From Asterias amurensis (lineage: Eukaryota > Echinodermata > Asteroidea > Forcipulatida > Asteriidae): a stretch of 64,000 bases of DNA. The DNA lies in the NCBI RefSeq assembly GCF_032118995.1, contig NC_092657.1:2105891-2169890 (forward strand), read 5' to 3'. This document shows positions 22,144-34,300 of the stretch, piece after piece; the stretch's first letter is position 1; each line of letters begins with the position of its first letter. The position numbers were made by a program, and so were the translations under genes. The notes beneath the pieces are model-generated. The model was not told the DNA's origin. It did not search any database and worked only from the letters and a program-made list of their open reading frames with translations.

Positions 22144-23517
22144 GAGATGTTCAAATTGTTGAATGTTTTTTTCTAATTGTATAGGTGGAAGAACTCGAAC
22201 ATTGTAGAAGAATATGGATCTATAGCTTTCCCGGCAAATTTCAGCAAACAAATTCATTAATTTAATTTATACGCATTTAAAAACGTATTTTTTTTATAAT
22301 TCACTCAAACTAGGGTTTATTGAAATAAAGGTTTTCCTTTCAACGAAAATACATACACTTTAACACCCGACTCATTCAAAATCCGCATTGAACAATCAAT
22401 AGGATTTAATATTGATGGCTTTAGCATTCACTGGTCAAATTTTGAGATGAAAATTACTTCTTTCTTTAAAACTACATTTCTCAATTAGAGGATTAATTGC
22501 TTCTTTTCTAGGATTATTGTATAATATCAACAGCTCTCCAGTGCTCTTTTATTAGGTTTAAATGGTCATTTCCTTTTTTTTTGGGGGGGGGGGGGAGTAA
22601 TTATCAAAGGTGTAGTCTTTCGGAAATTAACTTGTGTAAATAATTGTATAACCGTACTTTTTGATTCCTTATCAAACTTGAGTAATTCATTGTTTAAATT
22701 ATTATTTTTCTAATGTTATAAACATTGACAATTAAGTTTACTGGCATAGTTTGTACTTTGTATGGGTTGGAAGACTTTTTACAAAGTCTTTATTTGTCGA
22801 ACGTGTTTGGTGCAGACTGGCAACAAACTTAATTCTAGACATTCAATTCGATGTTGTTAGGAGATTTGTATCTTCTTAGTAGGCTACATAGCGCCCTCTG
22901 TTGTTCTTATGGATGAAAAAATGTATGGGACGAAATGATGTAAAAATTATTTTTTATTTAGTGAACAACATTTGTTTGCACCCTGGCCAGACCTCTCCTT
23001 GGAAGAGGTCTGTGCTATGGAAATTATGCTATGGGAATTATGTCCCAGCTCTAAAAGTTGACTGGTCCACATGATGACGTAACAGGTCCCACTAGATCAA
23101 TACCAAAGTGTATTGAGTCAGTTGTTAATCCCAAAACGCTAGGCAACACTGGCTTACAAAGATTATTCACAGGCACTGCCTGCATGTTTTACCATAGGCC
23201 ATTAAAACCATAATTAAACCAAGTGCGTGGTCTCCCCTTCCAGTCGCTCGGGAAATAGTGGCTCTACGAAGCTGTCCAAGGCCAAGAAACGTCTTGATAA
23301 AAGGCTACGAAAAGGGTGGGGTTTTAGCATCATTGATATGTTGGCCGATAAATGTTAACGCTGTTAAAAATGTATTCAGCATTTGCCTTTTCTTGTTTTT
23401 TTTGTTGAGGATAAAACCTCCATCAATTTCAAAATACTCCACTGTTTTTTGTTTTAGCTGTTTAGCTGGGGGAGGGGTCAGCATTCTTGTATTATACCGT
23501 TTCGTAGTTGATAATTA

Positions 23518-23625
23518 TGGTTTGGCGGTAACGCCATGTATTATGGTAATCTCTAAAAAGGAGCCGTTTAATAATTGTTTCAACTCGACGTTTCGACCAT
23601 GCTCTGATCGTCTTCACCATCATTT
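23518..23625 (-). repeat. Family F / Penelope-like fragment (copy 3)
   Basis: It contains GGCGGTAACGCCATGTA and, on the minus strand, GTGAAGACGATCAGAGCATGGTCGAAAC, the same hammerhead-like arrangement as the copy at 17975. Confidence 0.55.
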
Positions 23626-23730
23626 GAGGAAGAGGTACACATACACTGTCTGTGTGATGTTAATTATGCCTCTTAGGTTTTAGACATGGGAGGAGCAAAG
23701 CCATGCATATTACAACTTGTAGTGTAAGAT

Positions 23731-24098
23731 TTAAAGGAACACGTTGCCTTGGATCGGACGAGTTGGTCAAAACTTTATAAAATGCATATGGGTAGAAAGA
23801 TGTAAAAGTAGAATACAATGATCCACACAGACATGCCTCGAAATTGCGTGGTTTTCCTTTTACCTCGTCGACTAACACGTCGGCCATTTATGGGGGTCAA
23901 AATTTTGACTCCCATAAATGGCCGACCATGTTAGTTAGCACAGTAGAAGGAAAACCACGCAATTTCGAGGCAAACTTGTGTGGATCATTGTATTCTACTT
24001 TTAAAACATCTTTCCAACCATATGCATTTTATAAAAAACGGTTACAAACGCTTTTGTTTTGACCAACTCGTCCGATCCAAGGCAACGTGTTCCTTTAA
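23731..24098. mobile_element. Family A MITE (copy 2)
   Basis: TTAA|AGGAACACGTTGCCTTGG at the left and the exact inverse at the right, with a central GAGTCAAAATTTTGACTC-like palindrome. It is nearly identical, in inverted orientation, to the copies at 49499 and 59561, so this subfamily moved recently. Confidence 0.9.
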
Positions 24099-25417
24099 AA
24101 GTTTGTTGCTACTTCCATTGGGTAACGGTATCGTCATATTCAGTTAAAAAAATAACTCAGCTTATTCCGAAGCTTTCAAATACCATGGTCTACCCCTCAT
24201 AGAAAGTTTGTTTCATGGTTCCAAAGAGCAGCTAGATCTGGAGCAAGGTTGGTTCATATTAATTCCATTGCGACCAAAGTCTATTACACCATACACTATT
24301 AGTCTGTGCAGATTAGATGCTACAGTAGGCAACAGTGCATTACTTATAGCGCCAACCGAGAACACCCTCCTGTGAATTCAGCACTCAATGCCCTAGTGCA
24401 GTCACGGCACACTCGCCGTGTCCCCCATGTCACTTCCGCGCGACTTCTTTTTTGTGTTTGGGGTGCAAACAACGGGCCCATGGGGATTAGAGAACTGAGG
24501 AGAAATCCTTTCTCAATATAATGCATCGATGGATACATGGATGGAGTTAGTCTTGGTACACGCACACCCGTTCATCCAGCTCGCCGATAGCGCCGCGCTG
24601 TGCGTGAAAGGTAAACGAGAAACGTTTTGTTCGAAGACTAGTATGGAGTTGGTAGATGGTATTGAATCGGTAAATGGTGTTACTACTACCATAGAGCATG
24701 GAGGACCATACAAGAATGGAATGAAACTGACCCAACTCTCAAATCGGTCTTTCTAAATTCCGGTTTTCCAGAAGTTTATTTTATGGAAGTTCATTTCTGC
24801 AGCTATTTTGTAACAATCATTGGCGCCGTCGTTGTGTGGATAAGTTGACTTTTGCTGGTAGGTTAATAAGGTGAGTACATGGAAAGAACCATTCTTCATC
24901 CGTGGTGTGGTGGACCTTTCCTGTATGGAGATACGCCGTGTTTTGGGGTTGTGAATAGGCCTAGTTAATGCAATCTCTATGGTTGGCAGTTGGTGTCAAC
25001 TACTAATGCGGTGTAAGGTTACACGCCTTGGGACAGACTTCCGTATCCTGCATGCAGATCGGTGACCACTCTATTCACTCATTTTTTTTTTTACCGAAAG
25101 GAATATCTCATTTTGAGTAAGTTTGATACTAATTTATTTTGTACTGAATGAAGAAGTGGTAGGAGGATTCAGCAATGCACCCTATATCCCTATTTTAACA
25201 TCCTATTCCGATGTTCTTAAAACCCTTACCATGGATGAAGAAAATTGTCTTCATCCACCACAGTGTGTTTTTAAAAGTAATACCATGATTTTTTTTTCCT
25301 GAAAATGTTGCTCTATGTTTGAACAGAGCAAGTTTGAGCAAAATATGGATGTCGGAACATGTCGGAATACGGAGCATCTACCTAGTGGATGATTTGCTAG
25401 CGCAGCGGACTTCCAAT

Positions 25418-25768
25418 AAAGGCAGTGGACACTATTGGTAATTGTCAAAGACTAGCCTTCACAGTTGGTGTATCTCAACATATGCATAAAATAACAAACC
25501 TGTGAAAATTTGAGCTCAATTGGTCATCGAACTTGCGAGATAATAATGAAAGAAAAAAAAACTCTTGTCACCCGAAGTTGTGTGCGTTTAGATGGTTGAT
25601 TTTGAGACCTCAAGTTCTAAATCTGAGGTCTCGCAATCAAATTCGTGAAAAATTACTTCATTCTCGAAAACTATGGGACTTCAGATGGAGCCGTTTCTAT
25701 ACTCTTAATCAAGAAAGGTTTTATGCTAATAATTATTTTGAGTACCAATAGTGTCCACTGCCTTTAAA
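25418..25768. mobile_element. Family B MITE (copy 2)
   Basis: AAAGGCAGTGGACACTATTGG at the left and CCAATAGTGTCCACTGCCTTTAA at the right, with the usual interior (ACAAACCTGTGAAAATTTGAG, then GAGGTCTCGCAATC). Confidence 0.9.
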
Positions 25769-26059
25769 CGGGATTGGCAGAGCCGACAAATATAGTCACA
25801 AACAGTGTTCATGTTTTGTGTGAACATCAAATAATTATACATGAATTAACAAACCCGTGAACATTATTGGACTTATAAAATTCGAGTATGTGAGTCGAGA
25901 TAAAAATAGTTTAAAACAAATCCATGCACAATTTCAGCAAGTCAAATTTGTTCTTATGTAATGTTATGTAATCTGTAATCTGTTTGTTCGTTAATACATA
26001 TTATTATTTTTGAAGGTTTTCCATATAGGCCTAACTTAAACACTTCAGAGGGAGATCAC

Positions 26060-26330
26060 AAATAACTTAAAGAATAAATAATTACAAATCTGTTAAAAAC
26101 TGAGGCTCAGTTGGTCATCAAAGTTTCAAGAAAATAACAAAACAAAAAACATGATCCCCCAAGAATTGTGTCCTTTCAGATGCCAAGCAAGGTCTTTAAA
26201 GCCTTTCTTGGATTCAAAAAAATATATATCTTTCTCTAAAGCTATATTACCCTAAAGAGGGGTCGATCAAACAATGTTTTATTATATCAACATCTCTCAA
26301 GGCTTTTTACAGGAAGTATGTTTTTATTGT
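26060..26330. repeat. Old, degenerate family B copy
   Basis: Only the interior is recognisable: ACAAATCTGTTAAAA, GGCTCAGTTGGTCATCAAAG, GAATTGTGTCCTTTCAGATG, TTTCTCTAAAGCTATATTAC and CAATGTTTTATTATATCAAC in the family order. The termini are lost. Confidence 0.6.
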
Positions 26331-26698
26331 CGTTAATTTGTGGAGAAATAACTCAGAACCTCCCTACAAATCCATAATACAGGACAAGTTGCAGTACAAA
26401 AACAGCTGCACTCACTCCCTAGTTTATTAATAATAAAAATACTCAATCGATAACTTTACTGCTTGGTCTTATTTTTTTCCTGTGTTATTTTTTTTTGCTA
26501 TTATGTATTATTATTATTACATATCCTTGATTATATTTTGATCTCTAATCTCTAATGTATTATTTTAGCCTTGAGAATTATTGTTATTATTTTTTTCGTC
26601 TTGCAACTTTTAATCTGTGATTAATTTAGCGGTAGGCCTATACCTTGCAAATAGTACAGCCCCTGCTGGGATACGATGTTTGCTTTGTAAAAGTCTTA

Positions 26699-27168
26699 CA
26701 GGCAGTGGACACTATTTGGTAATTACTCAAAACAATTATTAGCATAAAACATTACTTGTTAACAAGTAATGGGAGAGAGAATAAAACATTGTGAGAAACG
26801 GCTTCCTCTGAAGTGACGTAGTTTGCAAAAAAGAAGTAAATTTCCACGAATTAGATTTCGAGACCTCAGAATTGGATTTTTTAGGTCTCGAAATCAAGCA
26901 TCTGAAAGCACACTACTTCGTGTTTTGAATAATTAGATTTCGAGACCTCAGAACTAGATTCCTGGATCTCGAAATCAAGCATCTGAAAGCACACAACTTC
27001 GTGTTTTTTCTTTCGTTATTATCTCGAAACTTCGACGCCCAATTGAGCTCATATTATTTTCACAGGTTTGTTATTTTATGCATATGTTGAGATCCACCAT
27101 GGAGGCATGGATCCACCAAGTGAGAAGACTGATCTTTGACAATTTACCATGGTGTCCAGTGTCTTTAA
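26699..27168. mobile_element. Family B MITE (copy 4, partly duplicated)
   Basis: Starts CAGGCAGTGGACACTATTTGG and ends at ATGGTGTCCAGTGTCTTTAA. An internal block (TTTCGAGACCTCAGAA.. to ..CTGAAAGCACAC) occurs twice, lengthening this copy. Its right TTAA is shared with the next element. Confidence 0.8.
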
Positions 27169-27496
27169 AGGCACTGGACAAATTGGTTATTGTTAACGAC
27201 CAGTATTCTCACTTGGTGTGTTTTACTCAATTAGTCATCGAATTTGCAAGAGAATAATGGTTTAGAAAAACACATTTGTTGCATTACTTTGTGTGCTTTC
27301 AGATACATAATAAAATGCTTCAGATGAGAAGTCTTTAATTATGCAAAATAACCTTACCTCTTTCTCAAAAACTACGTGACTTCAGAGGGAGCCGTTTTAT
27401 CACAATGTTTTATATTATCAACAGTTCTCCATTGCTCGTTACCAAGTTTGCTAACATTTATTTTGAGTAACTACCAATAGTGTCCAGTACCTTTAA
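27165..27496. mobile_element. Family B MITE, divergent subfamily (copy 5)
   Basis: TTAAAGGCACTGGACAAATTGG at the left and ACCAATAGTGTCCAGTACCTTTAA at the right. The interior resembles the copy at 56110. It abuts the previous copy and shares one TTAA with it. Confidence 0.8.
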
Positions 27497-27825
27497 TAGT
27501 CTTAACCCAATAAAAACAAAACTACGATTACGGACGTATGCAGACTCCATTGGGGCTCATTTGCATAATCGTATACAGTCTCCTAATAATAAATAAAGAG
27601 ACAGTGCAAGGGATATTTCAAATTCAATACTGGGACGTAGAACTGCCCATTTCTCATTAGAAAGGCCATTATGTGAGTAGGGACTATACTATAAAATGGA
27701 AGGCACACGTTTGTTAATCACTCCATTAAATTTAATGGCAAACCAACTTACTATGTTAGAAGTACAGCAGCTTTCGATAGAGTAAAGCATTTTGAGAATC
27801 CAATTTTCACTTCGAAATAATGTTG

Positions 27826-28213
27826 TTAAAGGCAGTGGACACTATTAGTAATTACTCAAAATAATTATTAGCATAGAACCTTTCTTGGTGACGAGTAATG
27901 GGGAGAAGTTGATGGTCTAAAACCATGTGAGAAACGGCTCCCTCTGAAGTGCCATAGTTTTCGAGAAAGAAGTAATTTTCCACGAATTTGATTTCGAGAC
28001 CTCAAGTTTAGAATTTGAGGTCTCGAAATCAAGCATCAGAAAGCACACAACTTCGTGTGACAAGGGTCTTTTTGTCTTTCATTTTTTTTCCTCGCAACTT
28101 CGACGACCGATGAGCTCAAATTTTCACAGGTTTGTTATTTTATGCATATTTTAAGATACACCAACTTTGAAGACTAGTCTTTGACAATTACCAATAGTGT
28201 CCACTGTCTTTAA
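27826..28213. mobile_element. Family B MITE (copy 6)
   Basis: TTAAAGGCAGTGGACACTATT at the left and CCAATAGTGTCCACTGTCTTTAA at the right. It lies 140 bp upstream of the sulfotransferase ATG and about 120 bp from the acceptor-like TTTCAG, so it may be in the promoter or 5' intron. Confidence 0.88.
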
Positions 28214-28353
28214 CTATTTAATTTTTTATGCGAAATCCACTCCTGTGCCTGCAATGGGGAGGTATACGTTTGGTAACGATTCTTAAAATTGAAAACAATA
28301 ATAACATTTTTTTTGGCATTTGGTTCTCATTTTCAGTTTATACAAGAATCGTC

Positions 28354-31300
28354 ATGAAGGTACGGCGGAAACTGGCACTCGGCGTGGTCGTTGTCTTAAG
28401 TATTGCCCTATTTATTATTGTTGATGTGACGACTCTGTGGAGACGCCGTTTAGACAAATACGCAGGTAAGCATGGTCAACTGTGGTCAAGTGGTTAGAGT
28501 CAAGGAATTGCAACCACAAGGTTGTGGGTTCGAATCCTACCAAGCTAACCGTCAGGACTTGCAACCACAAGGTTGTGGGTTTTAATTCTACCAAGATAAC
28601 TGTTGTCTGGTGGTTAGACTGCAGGACTTGCAACCACAAGGTTGTGGGTTTGAATCCTGCCAAGCTAACTGTGGTCCAGTGGTTAGCCTGCAGGATTTGC
28701 AGTGACAAGGTTGTGGGTTGGAATCCTACCAAGCTTACTGTGGTTCATTGGTATGACTGGAGGACTTGCAATCACAAGGTTGTGGGTCCGAATCCCCCAA
28801 GCTAACTGTGGTCCAGTGGTTAGACTGCAGGACTTGCAACCACAAGGTTGTGGGTTTGAATCCTGCCGAACTAACTGTGGTTCAGTGGTTAGCCTGCAGG
28901 ACTTGCAATCACAAGGTTGTGGGTTGGAACCCTGCCAAGCTAACTGTGGTTCAGTGGTTAGACTGCAGGACTTGCAATCACAAGGTTGTGGGTTGGAACC
29001 CTGCCAAGCTAACTGTGGTTCAGTGGTTAGACTGCAGGACTTGCAATTACAAGATTGTGGGTTTGAATCCTACCAAGCTAACTGTGGTCCAGTGGTTAGA
29101 CTGCAGGACTTGCAACCACAAGGTTGTGGGTTTTAATTCTACCAAGATAACTGTTGTCTGGTGGTTAGACTGCAGGACTTGCAATCACAAGGTTGTGGGT
29201 CCGAATCCCCCAAGCTAACTGTGGTCCAGTGGTTAGACTGCAGGACTTGCAACCACAAGGTTGTGGGTTTGAATCCTGCCAAGCTAACTGTGGTCCAGTG
29301 GTTAGCCTGCAGGATTTGCAGTGACAAGGTTGTGGGTTGGAATCCTACCAAGCTTACTGTGGTTCATTGGTATGACTGGAGGACTTGCAATCACAAGGTT
29401 GTGGGTCCGAATCCCCCAAGCTAACTGTGGTCCAGTGGTTAGACTGCAGGACTTGCAACCACAAGGTTGTGGGTTTGAATCCTGCCGAACTAACTGTGGT
29501 TCAGTGGTTAGCCTGCAGGACTTGCAATCACAAGGTTGTGGGTTGGAACCCTGCCAAGCTAACTGTGGTTCAGTGGTTAGACTGCAGGACTTGCAATCAC
29601 AAGGTTGTGGGTTGGAACCCTGCCAAGCTAACTGTGGTTCAGTGGTTAGACTGCAGGACTTGCAATCACAAGGTTGTGGGTTGGAATCCTACCAAGCTAA
29701 CTGTGGTTCAGTGGTTAGACTGCTGGACTTGCAATCACAAGGTTGTGGGTTTGAATCCTACCAAGCTAACTGTTTCAGTGGTTAGACTGCTGGACTTGCA
29801 ATCACAAGGTTGTGGGTTCAAATCCTACCAAGCTACATGTTTCAGTGGTTAGACTGCTGGACTTGCAATCACAAGGTTGTAGGTTCGAATCCTACCAAGC
29901 AAACTGTGATCAAGTGATTATAGACTGCAGGACTTGCAATCACAAGGTTGTAGGTTCGAATCCTACCAAGCTAACTGTGGTCTGGTGGTTAGACTGCAGG
30001 ACTTGCAACCACAAGGTTGTTGGTTCGAATCTTACCAAGCTAACCGTGGTCTGGTGGTTAGACTGCAGGACTTGCAACCACAAGGTTGTAGGTCCGAACC
30101 CTACCAAGCTAACCGCTAATTTTGCGATGACGTTTTATATACATGTAGTTCGTGTATTGTGTATTATTTTCACTTGGGTGTTCTCCGCAGTTTGTATTTT
30201 TTTTAGGGGGGGGGGACGGCTTTTGTTTTTTATATGACACAGAATTAAAACATTTTTTAAACATAAACAGCAGATGTAGGAATTAGTGAAGGACGTTTGT
30301 TACATCATGCCTGAAATAATTAACTTATTTTAATAAGTAATATTGTTTTAAACATAAACAACAGATGTAGGAATTATTGAAGGACGATGTTGTTACATCA
30401 TACCTGAAATAATTAACTTTATCAAATCAATTGGTTATCAAAGTTGCGAGATAATAATGAAAGAAAAATAACCCTTGTCACACGAAGTTGTGTGCGTTTA
30501 GATGGTTGATTTCGAGACCTCAAGTTCTAAATCTGAGGTCTCGAAATCAAATTCGTGTACGTCATTCTGGAAAACTATGGCACTTCAGATGGGGCCGTTT
30601 CTTACAATGTTTTATACCATCAACCTCTCCCCATTACTCGTCACCAAGAAAGGTTTTATGCCAATAGTTATTTTGAGTAATTACCAATAGTGTCCACTGC
30701 CGGAGGTTTGAATTTAATATCACTCAGCTTTATTGATGTTGAAATTCACAAATCTCTGTGTAAATTAATATGTGCTTAGTTGTGTGCCGTTACGCGTTTC
30801 ATGTATTGTCAGCAGTTGACATCATTGTACTGTTGATACATTCTGCCCATACCAGGCATTTCTCAAAGGACTTCGAGTTGACAATTTTGTGTTCCCTTTA
30901 CGTGCCTATAGGCTATCTGGTTTTGTCATTAATGGCAAAGTGAATGCCATTCTGTTTCCTTAGACCAATCTGTTATTGTCATAAAGGCAAATTGGTTTTT
31001 GGATCCGTCTGATCGTTTTAAATTCTGCCGTCGATTTCACAAAACTCTTTCTTACTTAAGACTAATCTTAGGACTTAGGACGAGTCCCAACCCTGCACTG
31101 TAGCATGCAGACCTTAAAGTCACCTGGAAGTGGTATTTTTTTTAAATAAAGCTTTTGTCACTAAAATATGTGTTTTTATGAGAGGAATGTGAATAAAAAA
31201 TTAACTAAGGTTTAAAAATCTTAGTTTTGATTGTATTTACAAATTTACGAGTAGGCCCCGACCCGAGAGGGCGCTGTTCGTGACGTATTTCAAGGCGCGA

Positions 31301-34300
31301 TATTTTGAGAGAAAATTTGTAGTCGGGGCCCCCGTGCATTACGTCTGGGAACATGGCACATCAAAACAAATTTAGACACGATTTTACACACATACGTACA
31401 TTGAAACTTGAACATGTTGAACGCCTAGTGGTTTTTACAAAAGCTATTGCTGCTATTTTTATTTAACTATGCGACTTTTTAGTGACCAAATGGGTTGTAA
31501 GATGTGGGTCTGCCTACGTATTATTATAGAAAAACGGCCACTGAGCAGACTGCACGCACGCACTATGGCTGCTGTATAATGGGCCGACGGTCACATAGGA
31601 CCTGCACGCACGGTGAATCGCATGCGGTACCAACAAAAAATCGTGTCACTTGGCAAAAGCTAAAAACATACCCTCAAAGTTCAAACTTACCCGAATTTTT
31701 TCACGTTTAGCAAATGCTCCTCTGAGTTCGTCACGTCTTTCAGATACCTTCTTCGACTTCCCACTAGCTAGAAAAATTGTTGGGACGGCGTCGTGTTTAA
31801 GAATGGCTCTTCTCGTCATGTCAAATGAGTTGTGTATCCAGGATTCGAAGCACGACGGCTCTAAGTGTTCGCTGCAGCGCTGAAAAAGACGTCGGACCGG
31901 ACCATTTTGCTCTAGTTAATCTGACTTTCGCAGCCCACAACCGCCTATACTTGGGATCTGCAGGAAACAGATGAAGACTGACCCCATCTTTAGTTGTTTT
32001 GCTGCATGCAGCAGCAATACACCTGGTCGGCATAGCCGGAAAACGCCAGAAAAAAACCTTTTTCGCAGCGTACAAACTCACGTCTTAGAATTACATGTAC
32101 TTTTGCATGTGTGTTTATCTACGCATCGAGGGGGGTCTATGTTTGATCGAGGCAAAGTCTTCCTTTTCATACGTCACAAATGGGGTAGGCGGAGTCAACC
32201 CCCCCAGTCACTTAATTAATTTTTTTAACATATAAATCGTGACAAACAATTACTCAAAAAATTGTTTTATTGTCAATAAACATATACTCTTATGTTTAAA
32301 AGAAAAAAAATCCTATTTCCAGGTGCCTTTAAGATTAATCCTAAGTTAGGAAGAGTTACTCGTCCTAGCTCGAGATAAGACGAGTCCTAACTCTTTGTGA
32401 AATCGACCCCAGTTTCCTTAGGCCAATCTATTATTGTCATAAAGGCAAATTGGTTTTTGGATCCGTTTGATCGTTTGCTATGTCTGCAATAGTTATAGGC
32501 AATAGATTGTGTATAATTTAAATGTAAATAGATAGATAGACCATGAAGATAAAACTAACCTATGCAAATTTCGGCATCCCCGAACCTAGATATTGACAAA
32601 ATAGGGACACCGCCAATATAGGGCTAGATAGCTCAGTTGGTAGAGCGCTGGCACGTTAATCCAGAGGTCGTTGGTTCGAATCGCACTCTAATCCAGTCAA
32701 TTCTTTGTTCAACCCCCCAAAACCTATGCATTTTCAACTCAAAGTTTTTGTCGCGTTTTTGAGATATATCGCCAAAAATCCGGAGCGGTTTAGTCCGATC
32801 CACGAAGGAAAAAGTTCGTAAATTGGAATACACACTGTAGGTTTTTATGCTAACAAAGGGACAGGAGACGAAATAAAACATGGGCTGCCTTCTGTGGAGT
32901 ATAAAAAACAAAAAAAGACGAAATAAAACACCCACCCGTCGAGGAAGGAAATTTCCCCCTCCACGTACACCACAGGGGTGTTAAATTAATGATTACACCT
33001 CCTTAAAGGCAGTGGACACTATTGGTAATTACTCAAAATATTTATAAGCATAAAACCTTTCTTGGTGACGAGCAATGGGGAGAGGTTGATGGTATAAAAC
33101 ATTGTCAAAAACGGCTTCCTCTGAAGTGCCATAGTTTTCGAGAAAGAAGTAATTTTCACGAGTTTTGATTTCGAGACCTCAGAACCTCAGATTTAGAACT
33201 TAAGGTCTCGAAACCAACCATCTAAACGCACACAACTTCGTGTGACAAGGGTGTTTTTTCTTTCATTTTTATCTCGCAAGTTGGATGACAAATTGAGCTC
33301 AAATTTTCACATGTTTGTTATTTTATGCATATGTTGAGATACAGCAACTGTGAACTGCAATTACCAATAGTGTCCACTGCCTTTAAATGCATTGTTTACA
33401 ACAAGCAAATTAGAGTATAGATTATTTGTCCACGGAAACTAAAAGCAGATGTTTCAGCGAGAAATGACGTCAAGGTGGGACAAGTTGCCTTGGATTTCCC
33501 AGTTCGTTGTGAAGTGGTTGAGAAGATGGTGTAAAGGCAAACTATACCTTATGGATTTTTGGAAACGTTTTGATTGTTTTAAATACAAAATTTGAGAAGC
33601 ATTACTGCAGTAACGCTTTTCAGATTACACTTTTGGGGTGTAACAAATTAAATATGTCTATTTACATAACCACATACTTATTAGCCTTTTAGAGGTAAAT
33701 TTTATGAGTGCACTGTTTGGTTTGGGTGTGTACAGACAAATTTACCCAAACCCAATTTTGTCCTAAACGTGTCCACCATAATACCTATAAAAAAAGATTT
33801 ATGACTATCGCATATAATTATTAATTTTTATGCTGTTTTCCCCCTCCAAACACAACCTGGTGAGTTTTTATTCATACTGCATTTTATAGTATAATTATCA
33901 TCACTTTGGGCTGTCGTATGGTCGTTCCAGGTGGCTATACTTAAAGGTTCACTAATTATATACAAATAAACACCAAATAAGGACACAAATCCCATTACGA
34001 TTTCCGCAGTACATTATCACGGTCGTTCCACCAAACAAAGATCGGTGTAAAACTAGGACACAATGCACTCTCACTTTTGTTGGCAGGAAGCTGGCTTTGC
34101 AGGAAGGTCGTTGGGTTCGTTTCTGGTCGCGGGGGTCAAACTCGGGCCATGCTTGTGGGACTCTTCTCGGACGTAGACTTGTGGACAAGTCGGTAAATGT
34201 CTGTCGCAATCACAAGAGCGTTCCGACTTTATTCCGAATCTCCCCACGATTACTGATGTATTCTAGCGAGATTGCTGGCCCCGCGAGACCCCCTGCTCTC

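Larger units (their letters stand above)
22144..28353. other. Intergenic between PXMP4 and the sulfotransferase, repeats only
   Basis: It holds the PXMP4 3' UTR at its left and then family F, A and B elements listed separately. Stretches at about 22330-23510 and 24100-25415 show no recognisable gene or repeat. A G+C-richer island at about 24300-24760 could hold a 5' exon or promoter of the sulfotransferase gene, but nothing decides this. A TTTCAG acceptor-like site at 28336 allows a 5' UTR exon upstream of the ATG exon. Confidence 0.45.
31030..32410. mobile_element. Family H MITE split by the THAP element
   Basis: GTCGATTTCACAAAACTCTT...CTAATCTTAGGACTTAGGACGAG at the left pairs with AGGAAGAGTTACTCGTCC...TAACTCTTTGTGAAATCGAC at the right. 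The two halves are separated by the TTAA-flanked insertion 31114-32332, and close into one element when it is left out. Confidence 0.75.

Noticed and set aside
23844-24062. 72-codon frame nearly identical to frames at 49535-49753 and 59597-59815
   Set aside because: All lie in family A MITEs. The similarity reflects recent copies of one palindromic element, not a conserved peptide.
24529-24756. Short frame MDTWMELVLVHAHPFIQLAD... and its antisense partners
   Set aside because: No recognisable domain or splice context. It may be 5' UTR or promoter sequence, but the support is too weak to call a gene.
28475-30118. CRISPR-like repeat array
   Set aside because: Units are contiguous tRNA-like monomers without distinct spacers, in a eukaryotic intron.
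28482-30237. Several long overlapping open frames on both strands (for example 28702-29136 and 29385-29852)
   Set aside because: They are by-products of the 69-bp tandem unit, whose length is a multiple of three. They encode only the repeated unit in different registers.
32619-32700. Possible tRNA gene (GGGCTAGATAGCTCAGTTGG ... GGTTCGAATCG)
   Set aside because: Acceptor and anticodon stems pair poorly, and the flanks are shared with the copy at 13545, so it is a SINE head.
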